Made by a program: the position numbers and the translations under genes
The notes under the pieces: generated by a model
What the model was told of the DNA's origin: nothing
Seen by the model: the letters and a program-made list of their open reading frames with translations, nothing else
Database searches by the model: none
In this document: positions 45,931-57,658 of the stretch, piece by piece
Position numbering within the stretch: position 1 is the first letter of the stretch
How the letters are laid out: each line of letters starts with the position of its first letter
Source of the DNA: Papilionanthe hookeriana x Papilionanthe teres
Taxonomy: Eukaryota > Streptophyta > Magnoliopsida > Asparagales > Orchidaceae
Length of the DNA: 64,000 bases
NCBI GenBank assembly: GCA_022702705.1
Contig: CM040428.1
Location: 109,820,022 to 109,884,021 of the forward strand
Direction of reading: 5' to 3'

Positions 45931-47110
45931 GGCTCTATTCTACATCAGAATGAAAATCTTTCTTCAGATTCCTCAAGTCACGTAGTATTTCTTGAGATAT
46001 CGCCCATTTATTGGCAACATTAGTCTATCCCCTTGAGAGTCTACCAGCTAGTACGACCCTCAAGAGTAAACCTTTTCTACCACGAATGGTCCTTCCCAGG
46101 TCGGTTTAAATTTTTCACCTATCTTACAGTGTTCAAGAATAGGTCTTCTAAGAATGAGCACGAGGTCACCAATTTTGAACGACCTCGGGCGGACCAACTT
46201 ATCGTGGGCTTGAATCATCCTTGCTTGGTAAAGTTCCAAATTTTACTGTGCAAGCAATCCTTTCCCTTCGAGATTTTCTAATTATGTCAGTTGAAGTTTG
46301 ACATTCTCTTCTATTGTAATTTGATTGGTGACGGCAATCCGGAGCGACAGTAGCTAAACTTTTAGTGGAAGGACTGCCTCAGACCCGTACACAAGTGCAT
46401 AAGGTGTAGACTGTGTCGGTGTTCTGACTGTCGTCCTGTAGGCCCATAAAGCTTCTAGCAATTTCTCATGTCATCCTCTTTTGTTGTCGTCAAGCATCTT
46501 TTTTAGAATTTGAACGAGCGTCCTGTTGGAGGCTTCTGCCAAGCCATTGGCTTTGGGGTAATAGATTGTCGAGTATCTCCAATTTATTTCATGTCTTCTG
46601 ACAAAGTTATTGAATTTTGTGCTCTTGAAGGCAGACCCGTTGTCATAAATGATCCTCCGCGGCACACCGAAGCGGCAGACAACCTAATTCTTGAAGAACT
46701 GTAGAACTTGCTGTGCTGTAACTTCCCGTAGAGAAACTGACTCTGCCCACTTGGAGAAGTATTTTGTAGTTGCGAGTATGAATCTATGTCCTTTCAAAGA
46801 TGGAGGGTCTATCTGACCCACTATATCCATGCCCCAACATGCCACGAGCAATCGTGGGGTGTAGAACATTTGGAGGTTCGTACAAGACCACTCCGTGTAC
46901 TTGGCATTGATGATATTTCTCTGTTGTGCCCATGCAGTCTGTCATCATTGCCAGCCAGTAGTATCTTAGTCTTTTGATTTTTATCTTGGTCTTTGGTCCC
47001 GACTAGTGAGCTCCACACAATCTGGCATGTACTTCTTTGACGATTTTCTGTGCTTCTACTCTGCTGAGGCATCTGAGCCACATCTGATCAAAGGATCTTC
47101 TGTACAGAAC
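45931..47110 (-). pseudogene. Tat-lineage integrase (pol C-terminal part), broken
   Basis: The zinc-binding part is near 47,110-46,930 (VKEVHARLCGAH then MMTDCMGTTEKYHQCQVH; the first Cys of the second pair is replaced by Tyr in this reading). The catalytic core follows: WGMDIVGQIDPPSLKGHRFILATTKYFSKWAESV (46,869-46,684), IIYDNGSAF and YYPKANGLAEASNRT (46,665-46,471). The three acidic DDE positions are all visible but in different frames. The tail to about 45,931 holds the Tat-type region with LYQARMIQAHDKLVRPR-like and GDLVL-like text. Integrase would join the cDNA to host DNA. Multiple frameshifts and stops make it non-functional. Confidence 0.75.
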
Positions 47111-47319
47111 CCAGTCAATTAAGGCATATGAGAAAGCTCTCTTCTAAATTTTGATGTTCTGCTAACTTGTATTCTATTAACCTTCAAGTTTGCAAATATT
47201 CTATCAATGGTTGACTCCAATCTTCTATATCAACTTACACTGTGGCTGCTATCTCTTCTTTTCCAATATTGTGCAAGCTATCGAGATCGATCTACAATAA
47301 AACCTGACGTCCCTATACT

Positions 47320-47760
47320 GTAATATCTACTGAATCATCGGGTGAACAAGCCAAAGCATCCACGTGGGCGTTGTTTGCTTGAGGAATTCTATAGAATATT
47401 ACATTCAAAATTTGCTCGAGTAGTTTTATTGTGTACTGGTGGTATTCTTCTAAGCTTGGTTTCAAAATTTTATACTATCCTGCCACTTGCTAAATGATGA
47501 GTTGTGAATCGCTATAAATGGCAATGTCTGTAATTTCCATTGGTATTGCTAATTCCATACTGGTGATTAGAGCTTCATATTCTGCTTAATTATTAGAACA
47601 CAATTCTTCCAAGTGATGGGAGAATCTTAGCATTGCCTAATTTGGAGTCACAAAGATTAAACAAATTCCTGCTTTCCCGAGTATCATTGTTTGTTGTCCT
47701 TTATCTCTTTACGCTGATGATGCTCCATTGAAGTAAATTTCCCATCGTCTGACACCGGGC
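47320..47760 (-). pseudogene. second, archaeal-type RNase H domain of the Tat lineage, broken
   Basis: On the minus strand the text WEIYFNGASSA, then AEYEALITSMELAIPMEITDIAIYSDSQLII, then LEEYHQYTIKLLEQILNVIFYRIPQANNAHVDALA is the extra RNase H (aRNH) found between RNase H and integrase in Tat-lineage elements. The first catalytic Asp (family FDGASS) is Asn here, and at least three in-frame stops interrupt the domain. Its presence makes the Tat assignment firm. Confidence 0.75.
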
Positions 47761-47769
47761 TACTCTATT

Positions 47770-48277
47770 TGTAGTATCTGCTCGTCTGGTAATTCGTCAT
47801 TGAGCAAGGACCCAGCTTGCAGTGGGTGCGCTACAACCTTTGATAGCGCAAAGGGGCACAAAAGTTATGTCAAATTGCAATAATATCATTGACCACCTTG
47901 CTAAATGTCCGGAAAGTGTCGATCGGGTCAACAAATATTGTAATGGATTAACTTTCAAAATTAGGTTGACCATATGAGATAGCATGTAGTGTTTAAGCTT
48001 TTGAGCTACAAAAACAAAACCTAGACAATGCTTCTCAATAGGAGGATACTTTATTTCTGCTGGTATTAGACGTCAACTAGGATAGTATTGTGCATTCTCT
48101 TTACCCTCATCATTAACTTGGACAAGTAGTGCCCCGAGAGACTCGTCTAAAGCCGCAGTATAAAGTATCAACGGTCTACTCGGGATAGTGGCTTTTAAAA
48201 CTAGGTGTCGTTAGATATCATTTAATTTCTTTGAAAGCTCATTGACACGGCTCTCCCCAAACAAATGTGGCATCATT
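47770..48277 (-). pseudogene. Tat-lineage RNase H following RT, degraded
   Basis: The recognisable block is near 47,985-47,860: NLILKVNPLQYLLTRSTLSGHLARWSMILLQFDITFVP, followed by AIKG. This is the end of the RT-linked RNase H typical of Ty3/gypsy Tat elements. The upstream part to 48,277 keeps the order but is interrupted. Confidence 0.65.
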
Positions 48278-49267
48278 TCAAAGTAGGTTCAAAAAGGGTA
48301 GACACCTTCCTGAAAAATTAGATATGAAGCGTCTTAGATATGCCAATTTTTCTTGAAAATATCGTAATTGTTTCAAGGTTCTGGGATAAGTCATTTCTAA
48401 GATAGCTTTAATCTTCTCTGGGTCAATTTTGATTCCCCGATGATGGACAACGAATCCTAGAAATTTTCCAGAGATAACGCCAAAAGCGCACTTTAAGGGA
48501 TTCATCTTTAGATTGTATTGTTGTAATCGTTCAAATACGATCCTCAAATCATTTAGGTGATTTTCCTTTACTTTGCTCTTGATGACCAAATCGTCCACGT
48601 AGCATTCCACTTAGTTGTGAATGAGATCATCGAAGATCTTTGTCATTGCTCTTTGGTAAGTTGCTCTTGCGTTCTTCAAACCGAATGGCATCACAGTGTA
48701 ACAGTAAATTCTGATCGGAGTTCTGAATGCTGTAAGCGTTGCATTTTCTGGAGCCATCTTGATTTGATTGTAACCTGATGATCCATCCATAAAGGAGAAA
48801 ATTTTGTGTGACGACATGATATCAACCATTAATCTCAGTATCAACAACGGGAACTCATCTTTCAGACATGCCTTATTCAAATCCCTGAAGTCAACATATA
48901 CTTGTATTTATCCATTTTTCTTCTTTACTGGCACAATGTTGGCTAACCATTTCAGATATTTTTCATCTCAGACAAAGTTAGTGTTTATTAATTTCTCTAT
49001 TTCTATTGTAAATTGTTGTTCTATTTCGAGGTGCACTCTTCTGGGAGCTTGCTTTACTGGTGTTGTATTTTGGGACACTCCTAGTCGGTGAACTTCAACC
49101 TCTGGAGATAGTCCATGCATTTCTTCATAGCTCCAAGAGAAGCAATCTTTAAATTCTGACAGTAAATTGACCAATGCTGTAACCTCTTCTTTGTTGATCA
49201 ACAAACTTATGAATTTAGGTCGGAGCTGCTCCTCAGTCCCGATATTAATTTCTTTTAATTCCTCCAA
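48278..49267 (-). pseudogene. Tat-lineage reverse transcriptase, broken
   Basis: In order on the minus strand: FKDCFSWSYEEMHGLSPEVEVHRLGV (49,150-49,070), QAPRRVHLEIEQQFTIEIEKLINTNFV, a gap with stops, LNKACLKDEFPLLI-type palm start (48,880), FMDGSSGYNQIKMAPE, MPFGLKNARATYQRAM, a stop before VECYVDD, then the catalytic YVDD box (48,601-48,590) and KCAFGVISGKFLGFVVHHRGIKIDPEKI with LRYFQEKLAYLRRFI. The active-site Tyr-Val-Asp-Asp is intact; the frame is not. It would copy element RNA into cDNA. Confidence 0.85.
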
Positions 49268-49822
49268 AGTTGATTTGATTTCTTCTTTGAACTCCGGTGG
49301 AGGCTCTTCTATTGGTTGATCTTCGTATTCCTCTTAGATGTCCAAGCAATATTCTTCTAGCTGACTACTAACAACCATGCAAAATCCCGAGTAATCAATA
49401 GGTCTAATCGTACTGAACCCAAGACCATCTTTCGAGTTAAGCTTCTTTCCTTTGATATTCCATAATTTTTAAAATTATTGTAACTTATCTTTTGGCATTT
49501 TCTTTTGCGTGTATCCTTATTGAATTAACTTTTGTACACATGGTAAAAAGTAATAAAAAAGTAATTCCATTAATTCATTAGAATCATTTTCTTTGAGAAT
49601 TATTCAAGGTTCAGAAGTATAAGAAGAAGCTTTATAAAACTTGATTGGTTTAAAACCATCATTATGGACTTCCTTGACTTCCATGTTCTCAATCTTGTAA
49701 GGATGGATCGGAGTTAGGGTCATGCCTTGAACAAAATAATTAATCTGATCATACATTGATTCATATTCATGCCTTTCTTTATTATCTGTAGAAATCTCAA
49801 ACTGATGCTTCTTCTGACTTAT
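49268..49822 (-). pseudogene. Tat pol upstream segment, cut by Athila-1
   Basis: Minus-strand text is still coding-like: QKKHQFEISTDNKERHEYES, YDQINYFVQGMTLTPIHPYK and EYEDQPIEEPPPEFKEEIKST just before the RT domain. It lies in the linker between protease and RT. It stops at 49,822, where the Athila-1 LTR begins, so the 5' half of this Tat element (gag, protease, 5' LTR) is not in the contiguous sequence. Confidence 0.55.
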
Positions 49823-50011
49823 TGATACACCTAAAATATATATTATTTTCTATGCACATTTGTATACCTATTTTTGATGATATTACACTTTAATGGAAGG
49901 TATTTCGTATTTTTCTTGCAGGTATGATGAAAATGAGTGATTAGGATGAAAGGAGAAAAATTGGATCAAATTTGGAGCAAAAAAATGAAAAATAAAAATT
50001 TGGGCACTGGG

Positions 50012-50041
50012 GGCTAAGTGCCGCTGGGCCGGCGCTTAGCC
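50012..50041. repeat. GC-rich hairpin in Athila-1 LTR
   Basis: A 12-bp stem GGCTAAGTGCCG / CGGCGCTTAGCC with one G-T pair and the loop CTGGGC. It begins 189 bases from the LTR start. Confidence 0.75.
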
Positions 50042-50223
50042 GCCACAGTTAAAATCGAGATTAATTTGAATTTGACACCATTTTCAAATGGGATGGGATG
50101 CAACTCTTGGTTGTAACTTCCATAACTTCCTTTGGCCGGCAAGTTTGAATGAAGGGGTGCATTCTTTGGTGGATACATCGAATCTGGACACATTCTGAAG
50201 AGACACCAAGGCACCTTTTAGTT

Positions 50224-50236
50224 TAATATTTAAAGA
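50224..50236 (+). promoter_or_regulatory. TATA-like box of Athila-1 LTR
   Basis: TAATATTTAAAGA about 400 bases into the LTR, at nearly the same place as the TTTAAATAG of the Athila-2 LTR (about 440 bases in). Confidence 0.35.
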
Positions 50237-50250
50237 GAGTCTTAGGAAAG

Positions 50251-50470
50251 ATTAAGAGCTCTTCCTTTGCATTTTGAAGAGAGTTTTCATTAGGAGTAGG
50301 AGTTAAGAGTAGAGAAGGGTCTCTTCCTTTGCATTTTGACGAATGTTTTCTTTAGGAGTAGGAGTAGAGAGTAAAAAAAGGACTCATTCATTGCATTTTG
50401 AACAGAGTTTTTACAGAAGTTTTATTTTAGTTTTCATTAGGAGTAGGAGTAGAGAGTAGAAAAGAGAAAA
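50251..50470. repeat. 62-bp tandem repeat in Athila-1 LTR leader
   Basis: Three to four units marked by TTGCATTTTGA at 50,267, 50,329 and 50,391 and by AGGAGTAGGAGT words. They lie just downstream of the TATA-like box, so probably in the transcribed part. Confidence 0.75.
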
Positions 50471-51602
50471 GGGTTGGATTGAAGCCTTCTTCTTTCCACT
50501 TCTTTTCTTTCCTTTAATTTAGTTTTTATTGAAGTCTGAAGTCTATATTCTGAGTCATCGGAGTTGGGAGACTTGCTCTGAGGAGTAGTTTAGTGAAGAG
50601 TCAAAGTTTCAGAGGAACTTCCTGAGTCTTGTGGAGAGGATTTTCAGATAAGTGTTTACTTTTGTTCTTACATTTAGTTTTAAATTAATACCTATTTTTA
50701 TTTGTTGTTTTTCTTATGGTTTTTAATTTCAAATCAATGTGTTTTTATATTTTCTCAATGCATTCTAGGTAGTATACTTTATCTTTTTCTTTATTAAATG
50801 AAGAAGTAAGTAATTCATGAAGAATTTTTGTGGAAAGTATATGTGTTTAAAGTTGGAAGAAGTTGTGAAAATTGATTCTATAAACTTTATTTACTTCTTA
50901 ATTTGGCCTGTTAAGATGTAAAATTTGTGGTGAGATTATGTAAGATCTAATGCGGTATTGTCTCATAAAAGTTGGAAAGAATCACATGCAATTATATGGG
51001 TGAAAATTGTAGTTCATATAATTGAATGTAATAAATTAGAAGATGTTTTAAAGGGTGACTAAAATTAGAGGATTTTTAGTGTGACGAGCTAAAAGCCCCT
51101 AATTTGGTTTGAAGTTTTGAATTTTTTTATGAGAAGTTAGCCCTCGGGTGGAGGGAAATGAGGGAACTCTAGTGTGAGAGATGGTATCTTCCCTGCCTAA
51201 CCATGTTCAAAATGGTAAAATTTCAAATTAACCAATGTTCTTTATAGAATAAAGTAAGGGTAAAGAATACATTTTCTTCTATTTATCACAACTAATTTAA
51301 ATACTTCTGCAACAATGTTTTCATAATTATTACTACTTTATAAAAGAAAGAGAAAGATATTATAGTTAATAGTGTTTTTCATACTATGTTTACAGTTATT
51401 ATCATTTTAATTTCTTGTTTGACTTTTATAAGAAAATTTAAAGAGTGAAATCAACTGTCAAACTTTTCAAAATCAAAACATACTTTCAAAAGCCAATTAA
51501 AAAAGTAAAAAGATAATTTTCTTATTTCTTTAAAGATTTTTCACTTTCCCTGTGGGTTTGATATCTCGGGGCTTAATCAGAAAGTCCTATATTACTTTAT
51601 AA

Positions 51603-51621
51603 ACGATACGTATACTTGCGT
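51603..51621 (+). promoter_or_regulatory. conserved U5 block of Athila LTRs
   Basis: ACGATACGTATACTTGCGT is identical over 19 bases with 60,702-60,720, although the two LTRs are otherwise quite diverged. It sits about 100 bases before the primer site. Confidence 0.65.
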
Positions 51622-51729
51622 AGTATCCCATATTATAAAATCATAATTTTCATATCTAAATTACCAGCACATATATTCGGTGTGGAGTCAAGTTTTTAGC
51701 GCACATATATTTATCGGGGATCAAGTTTT

Positions 51730-51748
51730 TGTCGTCGTTGCGGGGGAG
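51730..51748 (+). other. decayed tRNA-Asp-type primer binding site, Athila-1
   Basis: TGTCGTCGTTGCGGGGGAG differs at three positions from the 17-base intact site of element 2 (TGGCGCCGTTGCCGGGG), which is the classic Athila site complementary to the 3' end of tRNA-Asp. Confidence 0.7.
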
Positions 51749-51853
51749 AAAAATTAATTAAAATTACACTTTAAAGAAAATTAAAAAATTTTAAATTTTT
51801 ACTTTTCTTTGTTTTTGTTAGTGTGTTGTGTTTTGTTTTTTTTTTATTATTAT

Positions 51854-53395
51854 ATGCGTAGTTCAGGTTCTGAGGGACTTGTGCCTTACGATTCTGAATT
51901 AGAAAGAACTATCAGAAAAATCAAAAAAATTAAAAATACAGAAAAAGATAAAAATATTCAAGAAATGGCAAATCATCAAGTCAAAATGTTGGCATCCATC
52001 AGGAATTAAGACCTTTAAGAGATTATGTTAACCCTACAGTGGATGAACTTCGTGGTAGTATTCAAAACCCCGCTGTAGCGGCTAATTATTTTGAGCTTAA
52101 ACCTACTATTATCCAAATGGTGTTTAATAATCAGTTTGGGGGAGCAACAACTGAAGATCCTAATTTGCATCTTACTAATTTTCTAGAGTTGTGTGCTACT
52201 TTTAAATATTATGGTGTTTCGGATGATGCTATTAGACTTAGACCTTTTCCTTTCTCATTAAGAGATAAAGCTAAAATATGGTTACATTCGTTAGCACCTG
52301 GATCAATTAGAACTTGGGGTGAACTGTCACAAAAATTCCTTGCTAAATATTTTCCACCATCTAAGACTACTAAGTTGAGAAATGATATTACATCTTTTTG
52401 TCAGTTTGAATGGGAATCAATATATGAAGCATGGGAAAGATTTAAAGATCTCCTCAGGAAATGTTCACATCATTCAATACCAGATTGTTTAATAATTCAA
52501 ACTTTTTATAGTGGATTAGTTAGATCTCTTAGATTGATCATCGATGCTGCTGCTGATGGATCATTAATGTTTAAACCATTTTCTGATGCTTATGCTTTAA
52601 TTGAAGAAATGGTTACTAATAATTTTCAATGGCCTTCTGAAAGGTTAAATCCTAAAAAGGTAGCCAGTGTTTTTGAAAATGATGCTTCTACAATGTTAGC
52701 AAATCAAGTTGCTGTTGTTTCAAGGAAGATAGACTAATGGGATGAATTTTTCTCAGCCACATTCCATGATTGAAGAAAATTCATTAGGCCAAATGGTTGA
52801 TTCTTATTCTTCACCAGAAAAATTGAATGCTATAATTAAGCCTAACAACCCATATTCCAATTATTATAACCCAGGTTGGAAGAATCATCCAAATTTTAAC
52901 TGGAATACCAATAATCAGGGTGGTGTTAATCAATAATGGGGGAACCACCAAGTAAACCCTTTGGGGAATGGGAACAACCAAGGAAATAATAATAATAGAT
53001 TAACTTATCCTTCAGGTTATAACAATGCTTTACAATTAAAGGAGAAGAAGATGTCTATTGAAGAAGTGGTGTCACATATAGGAAATCAATTACAATTTCA
53101 AGGAGCAACCATCAGAAATATTGAAAATCAATTGGGACAAATTGAAAATGCCTTAAATAATAGATCCCAAGGAATGCTTCCAAGTAATACTGAAGTAAAT
53201 CCAAGAGAAAAGAATAAAGAACAAGTAAAAGCAATTCAACTGGAAGTGGAAGAGAATTGGAAGATAGAGTTCAAAAAGAAACTGAAGTAGAGAAAGAAGA
53301 GATTGAAGAACCAAAAGAGGACGCTCTGAAAGGTTTGAAAAGACCTGTTTCTCCACTTAAGGTTGATTTAGAAAAATCACCACCTCCATTTCCTT
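51854..53395 (+). pseudogene. Athila-1 gag, frameshifted
   Basis: ATG 51,854 starts MRSSGSEGLVPYDSELE, equivalent to the start of element 2's gag region. A frameshift near 51,995-52,005 leads to LRPLRDYVNPTVDEL and the long retrotransposon gag domain (52,039-52,737: NLHLTNFLELCATFKYYGVSDDAIRLRPFPFSLRDKAKIWL, then LRKCSHHSIPDCLIIQTFYSGL). Asn/Gln-rich tails (52,742-53,290) follow, broken by stops. There is no zinc knuckle, as usual in Athila. Gag would form the particle that packages element RNA. The frame also carries a stop before the protease part near 53,396. Confidence 0.8.
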
Positions 53396-53399
53396 AGAG

Positions 53400-54042
53400 A
53401 CTTCGTCAACAAAAGTTCGATAAGCAATTTTCAAAATTCTTAGAGATATTTAAGAAGCTTACTATTAATATTCCATTTACAGAAGCGTTAGAACAAATGC
53501 CAAGTATGCAAAATTTATGAAGGATATTCTTAACAAGAAAAAGAAAGTTTGAAGATAATGTGACTGTTGCACTTAGTGAGGAGTGCAGTGCAATAATTCA
53601 GAAAAAGTTTCCTGAAAAGCTTAAAGATCCTGGTTGTTTCACAATTCCATGTGCAATCGGAGATAGATTCTATGGAAAAGCTTTATGTGATTTGGGTGCA
53701 AGCATTAACCTTTTGCCTCTATCAATATTCAAAAGACTGGGACTAGGAGAAATAACCACAACTACTGTAACTCTGCAATTAGCAGATCGTTCGATCTCAT
53801 ATCCAAAAGGAGTTATAGAAGATGTTTTGGTTAAAGTGGATCAATTTATTTTTCTTGTTGATTTCATTGTGTTAGATATGGAGGAAGATAAAGAGATACC
53901 TATAATTTTGGTAAGACCTTTCCTAGCTGCAGGCCGAGCTATGATAGATGTGCAAAAAGGAGAATTAACGATGAGGGTTAATGATCAGACTGTTACATTT
54001 AATATTTCAAAATCGATGAAATATCCTGCTAGAGGTAAATAA
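53400..54042 (+). pseudogene. Athila-1 aspartic protease domain
   Basis: The open part from 53,560 holds ALCDLGASINLLPLSIFKRLGLG with the catalytic Asp codon at 53,689-53,691 in the DLGA form normal for this lineage, then VLVKVDQFIFLVDFIVLDMEEDKEIPIILVRPFLA. In element 2 the last motif reads ILGRPFLA; Val replaces Gly here. Upstream text (53,400-53,559) is frameshifted relative to it. The protease would cut the Gag-Pol polyprotein. Confidence 0.75.
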
Positions 54043-55270
54043 GATGAATGTTATAGGTTCGATGTTATAAAATATTTGAGTGAATGTCATTTCAAGTCAA
54101 CTTATGAAGAGAAATCTAAAAGAGAAGAATTGGAACATAAGCAAGAAGAGGAGTTACTTTATTCCGAAGATTTTCAAGAGGAAGATTTAAAGTATGTTCG
54201 TGAATGTTTTGAATTGTTGGATTTGACTGAAAAAGATGAATCTTCTGGTCCATCAATTGAAAAAACTCTTGAACTTGAGTTAAAAATGCTTCCTGATATT
54301 TTGAAGTATGTTTTTCTAGGTGAATCATCAACCTTGTCAGTTATAATTTCCTCTCAATTAACTGAAAAAGAAGAAGAGAGTTTGCTTGAAATTTTGAAGA
54401 AGCACAAGAAAGCCTTTGGATGGAAAATTGCTCATATTAAAGGAATCAGTCCTTCAATTTGTATGCACAGAATTCTTATGGAAGATAACTGCTAACCGCG
54501 AGCTGATCCCCAAAGGAAATTAAATCCTATCATGAAAGACGTTAAGAAAGAAATTTTAAAATGGTTGGATACTGGAATTATCTACCCTATTTCAGATCGT
54601 GCATGGGTTAGTCCTATTCACTGTGTTCCTAAGAAAGGAGGAGTGACTGTGACTGTTAATGAAAAGAATGAAATAATACCAACAAGACAAGTTACAGGGT
54701 GGTAAATATGCATTGATTATAGAAAATTAAATCTTGCCACAAGGAAAGATCACTTTCCACTCCCATTTCTGGATCAAATGTTGGATAGACTGCTAGGCAT
54801 AAATACTTTTATTTTCTGGATGGATGTACTGATTGCCACCAAATTCAAATTGCTCCTGAGGATCAAGAGAAAACTACGTTTACCAGTCCTTATGGTACGT
54901 TTTCTTTTAGAAGAATGCCCTTTGGTTTATGTAATGCCCCTGCTACATTTCAGAGATGTTTGAGGGCTATTTTTTGTGATTTAATTGAAAAAGGGATTGA
55001 AGTTTTTATGGATCACTTTTCAGTGTTTGGAATTTCGTTTGAATCATGTTTAGAACGTTTATCTAAGTTTATAAAATGCTGTGAAGAAACTAATTTGGTC
55101 CTTAGTGCGGGAAAAATGCCAATTTAGGGTAGCAGGAGGACTTATTTCGGGACATCGGATTTCATAAACAGGTTTGGAGGTAGATCCTGCAAAAAATCAA
55201 GTTATATCTAATTTACCTTGCCCAACCAATGTAAGGGGAGTTAGAAGTTTTTAAGACATGCTCGATTCTT
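54043..55270 (+). pseudogene. Athila-1 linker and reverse transcriptase, active site mutated
   Basis: The linker (54,076-54,495) ends with HKKAFGWKIAHIKGISPSICMHRI. The RT palm follows with WLDTGIIYPISDRAWVSPIHCVPKKGG, a TAA where element 2 has an Arg codon (GW-stop-ICIDYRKLN), a frameshift near 54,825, then RMPFGLCNAPATFQRCL and the catalytic box read as FMDH: the second Asp is His (55,014-55,016, CAC). Further stops follow near 55,125. RT is dead as read. Confidence 0.8.
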
Positions 55271-55379
55271 CAGGCGTTACATCAAAGGCTTTTCAAAGAT
55301 TACAAAACCTTTATGTCGTTTACTAGAAAAGGATGCAATTTTTAATTTTGATGATGATTGCCTTAAATTCTTTGAAACA

Positions 55380-55850
55380 TTAAAATAAAAATTAATCATT
55401 GCACCTGTAATAATTTCACCAAATTGGGAAAAACCTATGAATTAATGTGTGATGCCAGTGATTATGCTATTGGTGCTGTTTTGGGTCAAAAATATGATAA
55501 GATTTTCAAAGTTATTTATTATGCTAGTAAAACTCTTAATGAAGCTCAAATTAATTATAACACTACTTAGAAAGAGTTATTAGCTATAGTATTTGCCTTT
55601 GATAAATTTTGACCATATTTAATTGGAGCTAAATGTGTTGTGTATACTGATCATTCTGCTATCAAATACTTAATGAAGAAAAAAAATGTAAAATCAAGAC
55701 TGATAAGATGGATTCTTCTTTTGCAAGAATTTGACTTTGAGATAGTAGATAAAAGGGTTCTGAAAATCAAATTGATGATCATTTGTCCATGCTTGAAATT
55801 GAAAAATCTCTCTGTGATGTTGAAGAAATTAATGAACATTTTTCTGTTGA
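55380..55850 (+). pseudogene. Athila-1 RNase H domain
   Basis: CDASDYAIGAVLGQKYDKIFKVIYYASKTLNEAQINYNTT, a TAG stop, KELLAIVFAFDKF, a TGA stop, then VVYTDHSAIKYLMKKKNVKSRLIRWILLLQEFDFEI. The three usual acidic positions (Asp in CDAS, Glu in LNEAQ, Asp in YTDH) are kept, the frame is not. It would remove the RNA strand of the RNA-DNA hybrid. Confidence 0.75.
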
Positions 55851-57151
55851 AAAATTGTTCACTGTTAATGAGTGGTGTGTTCTGTGGTATGCAGACATAG
55901 CAAATTTTATTGTCAGTGATATTATACCCTATTATTTAACATATCAGGAAAAGAAGAAATTTATATCTGATGCTACGATTTATTTTTGGGATGACCCATT
56001 TTTATATAAACATAGAAAGGATCTTATAATTTGAAGATGTGTACCTTTAGAAGAGTCCTATGAAATTATTCAAAAATGTCATGATTCTGATTATGGGGGA
56101 CATTTTGGAAGTGATAAAACTGCATATAAAATCTTACAATCTGGATTATATTAGCCTACAATTTTTAAGGATGTGAATGCTTATATTAAAAATTGTGATA
56201 GATGTCAGTGTGCAGGCAATATTTCTACGAGAAATGAGATGCCCCTCAATTATATATTGGAAGTTGAAATATTTGATGTTTGGGGATTAGATTTTTATGG
56301 GACCATTTACACCATCTTTCGGAAATGTTTATATTTTTATGGTAGTAGACCATGTTTCCAAATGGATTGAAGCTATTGTTTTACCTCGATGTGATGCTCA
56401 AAGTGTTGCAAAGTTTTTGATGAAGAATATATTTTGCAGATTTGGAATACCAATAGTGATCATAACTGATGGGGGAAGTCATTTTAGAAATGCGATTATT
56501 GGAAAGTTAGCAAAGAAATATCATATTAATCATCGCATTGCTACAGCTTATCATCCGCACACAATTGGTTTGGTTTAATTATCCAATCGTGAAATTAAAA
56601 GAATATTGGAAAAGACTGTTAATCCAAATAGAAAGGATTGGTCAATGAAACTGGATTATGCTTTGTGGGCCTATAGGACTGCCTACAGAATCCCTATAGG
56701 AATGTCCCCATATAGGCTGATTTTTAGAAAAGTTTGTCATTTACCTATTGAACTTGAGCATGAAGCATTTTGGGCTATTAAAGAATTCAATTATAATTTT
56801 AAAGATGCTACTGAGAAATGATTATTGCAATTAAATGAGCTTGAAGAGATAAGGAATGAATCTTATAAAAGTGCTAAGATTTATAAGAAAAAGATGAAGT
56901 TATGGCATGATCGGAAGATTATTACTAAAAATCTTGCGCCAGGACAGAAAGTTTTGCTGTATAATGCCATATTGAGAATTTTTTCTGGAAAACTTAAGTC
57001 CAGGTGGATGGGTCCTTTTATTGTGATGAAAATTTATTCCTATGGAGCTGTGGATATTCAAGATCCTAAGACTAAAAAAATATTTAAAGTTAATGGAAAT
57101 AGAATTAAACCATATTTTCAGTCAAGCAATCTAAGTCTGATGAGAATCTGA
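55851..57151 (+). pseudogene. Athila-1 integrase, broken
   Basis: Zinc-binding part KCHDSDYGGHFG ... NCDRCQ (about 56,070-56,210), with a TAG stop between. The core follows with VWGLDFYGT, DHVSKWIEAIVLP, IVIITDGGSHF (catalytic Asp near 56,467), YHPHTIGLV, then a TAA stop just before SNRE (third acidic residue). Next come WSMKLDYALWAYRTAYRIPIGMSPYRLIF, a TGA stop, and the C-terminal GKLKSRWMGPFIVMKIYSYGAVDI and VNGNRIKPYF typical of Athila. It stops at 57,149-57,151. Confidence 0.8.
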
Positions 57152-57658
57152 TGTTGGATCACTCAGAATGAGTTCTGGGTTTGTCAGGCTGAAGACATTA
57201 AACTAAGTGCTTTGTGTGAGGCAACCCATAATTATCAGTGTGCTTTGCTTTATGTTTGTTTTGTGTGCTTTTTTTGCTTTGTTTGGTTTGTTTTTATGTT
57301 TTTAGTGGCAGTAATTTGGAGTTTTTAAACTAAATAGAGTTTATTTGACCTTATTTGATGACTTAGAGGAGTTAGAATGAAAATTTGTACATTTGACAGA
57401 CCTGTGCTAAATTGAGCACTGGCGGCTAAGCGCCGCCTAGTTGGCGTTTAGGCGTCGGAGTTACACAAAACATGAAAAATGATATTCTAAAATCCTAGAT
57501 CGTAGAGAAGAGGTTTTGGAAGACATTTTGGAGTTTTAAAATGTCTTGGGGTAGCTTTAGCACTTCCAAGTTTATAAAAAGAACCTGATTTAAGAGAAAC
57601 ACTTGCCCCAAGTCCTACTTTCATTCCTGAGTCTTAAGAAGAGTATTTTGAGTACAAA
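57152..57658 (+). other. leader between integrase and first env-position ORF
   Basis: T-rich (TTTGTTTTGTGTGC-type) sequence, then the GC-rich hairpin at 57,421. No gene. It resembles in layout the leaders at 628-1,529 and 57,974-58,933. Confidence 0.5.
57421..57437. repeat. GC-rich hairpin in first leader of Athila-1
   Basis: GGCGGC-TAAGC-GCCGCC is a perfect 6-bp stem, followed by related TTGGCGTTTAGGCGTCGG. Confidence 0.7.

Larger units (their letters stand above)
49823..51722 (+). mobile_element. 5' LTR of Athila element 1
   Basis: It starts TGATACACC, abutting interrupted Tat coding text. It shares with the LTR at 59,290 the early block ACTTTAATGGAAGGTATTT / TTGCAGGTATG, a GC-rich inverted repeat soon after, a 'TGTGGG.T.GATATC' block and the 19-base U5 block at 51,603. 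It ends shortly before the primer site. An extra TCAAGTTTTT (near 51,688-51,697) before the real one (51,721) suggests a small duplication at the LTR end. Length about 1.9 kb. The 3' partner is not in the window. Confidence 0.7.

Noticed and set aside
46033..46977. Plus-strand frames within the Tat integrase
   Set aside because: Antisense shadows of the minus-strand integrase, whose motifs are clear on the other strand.
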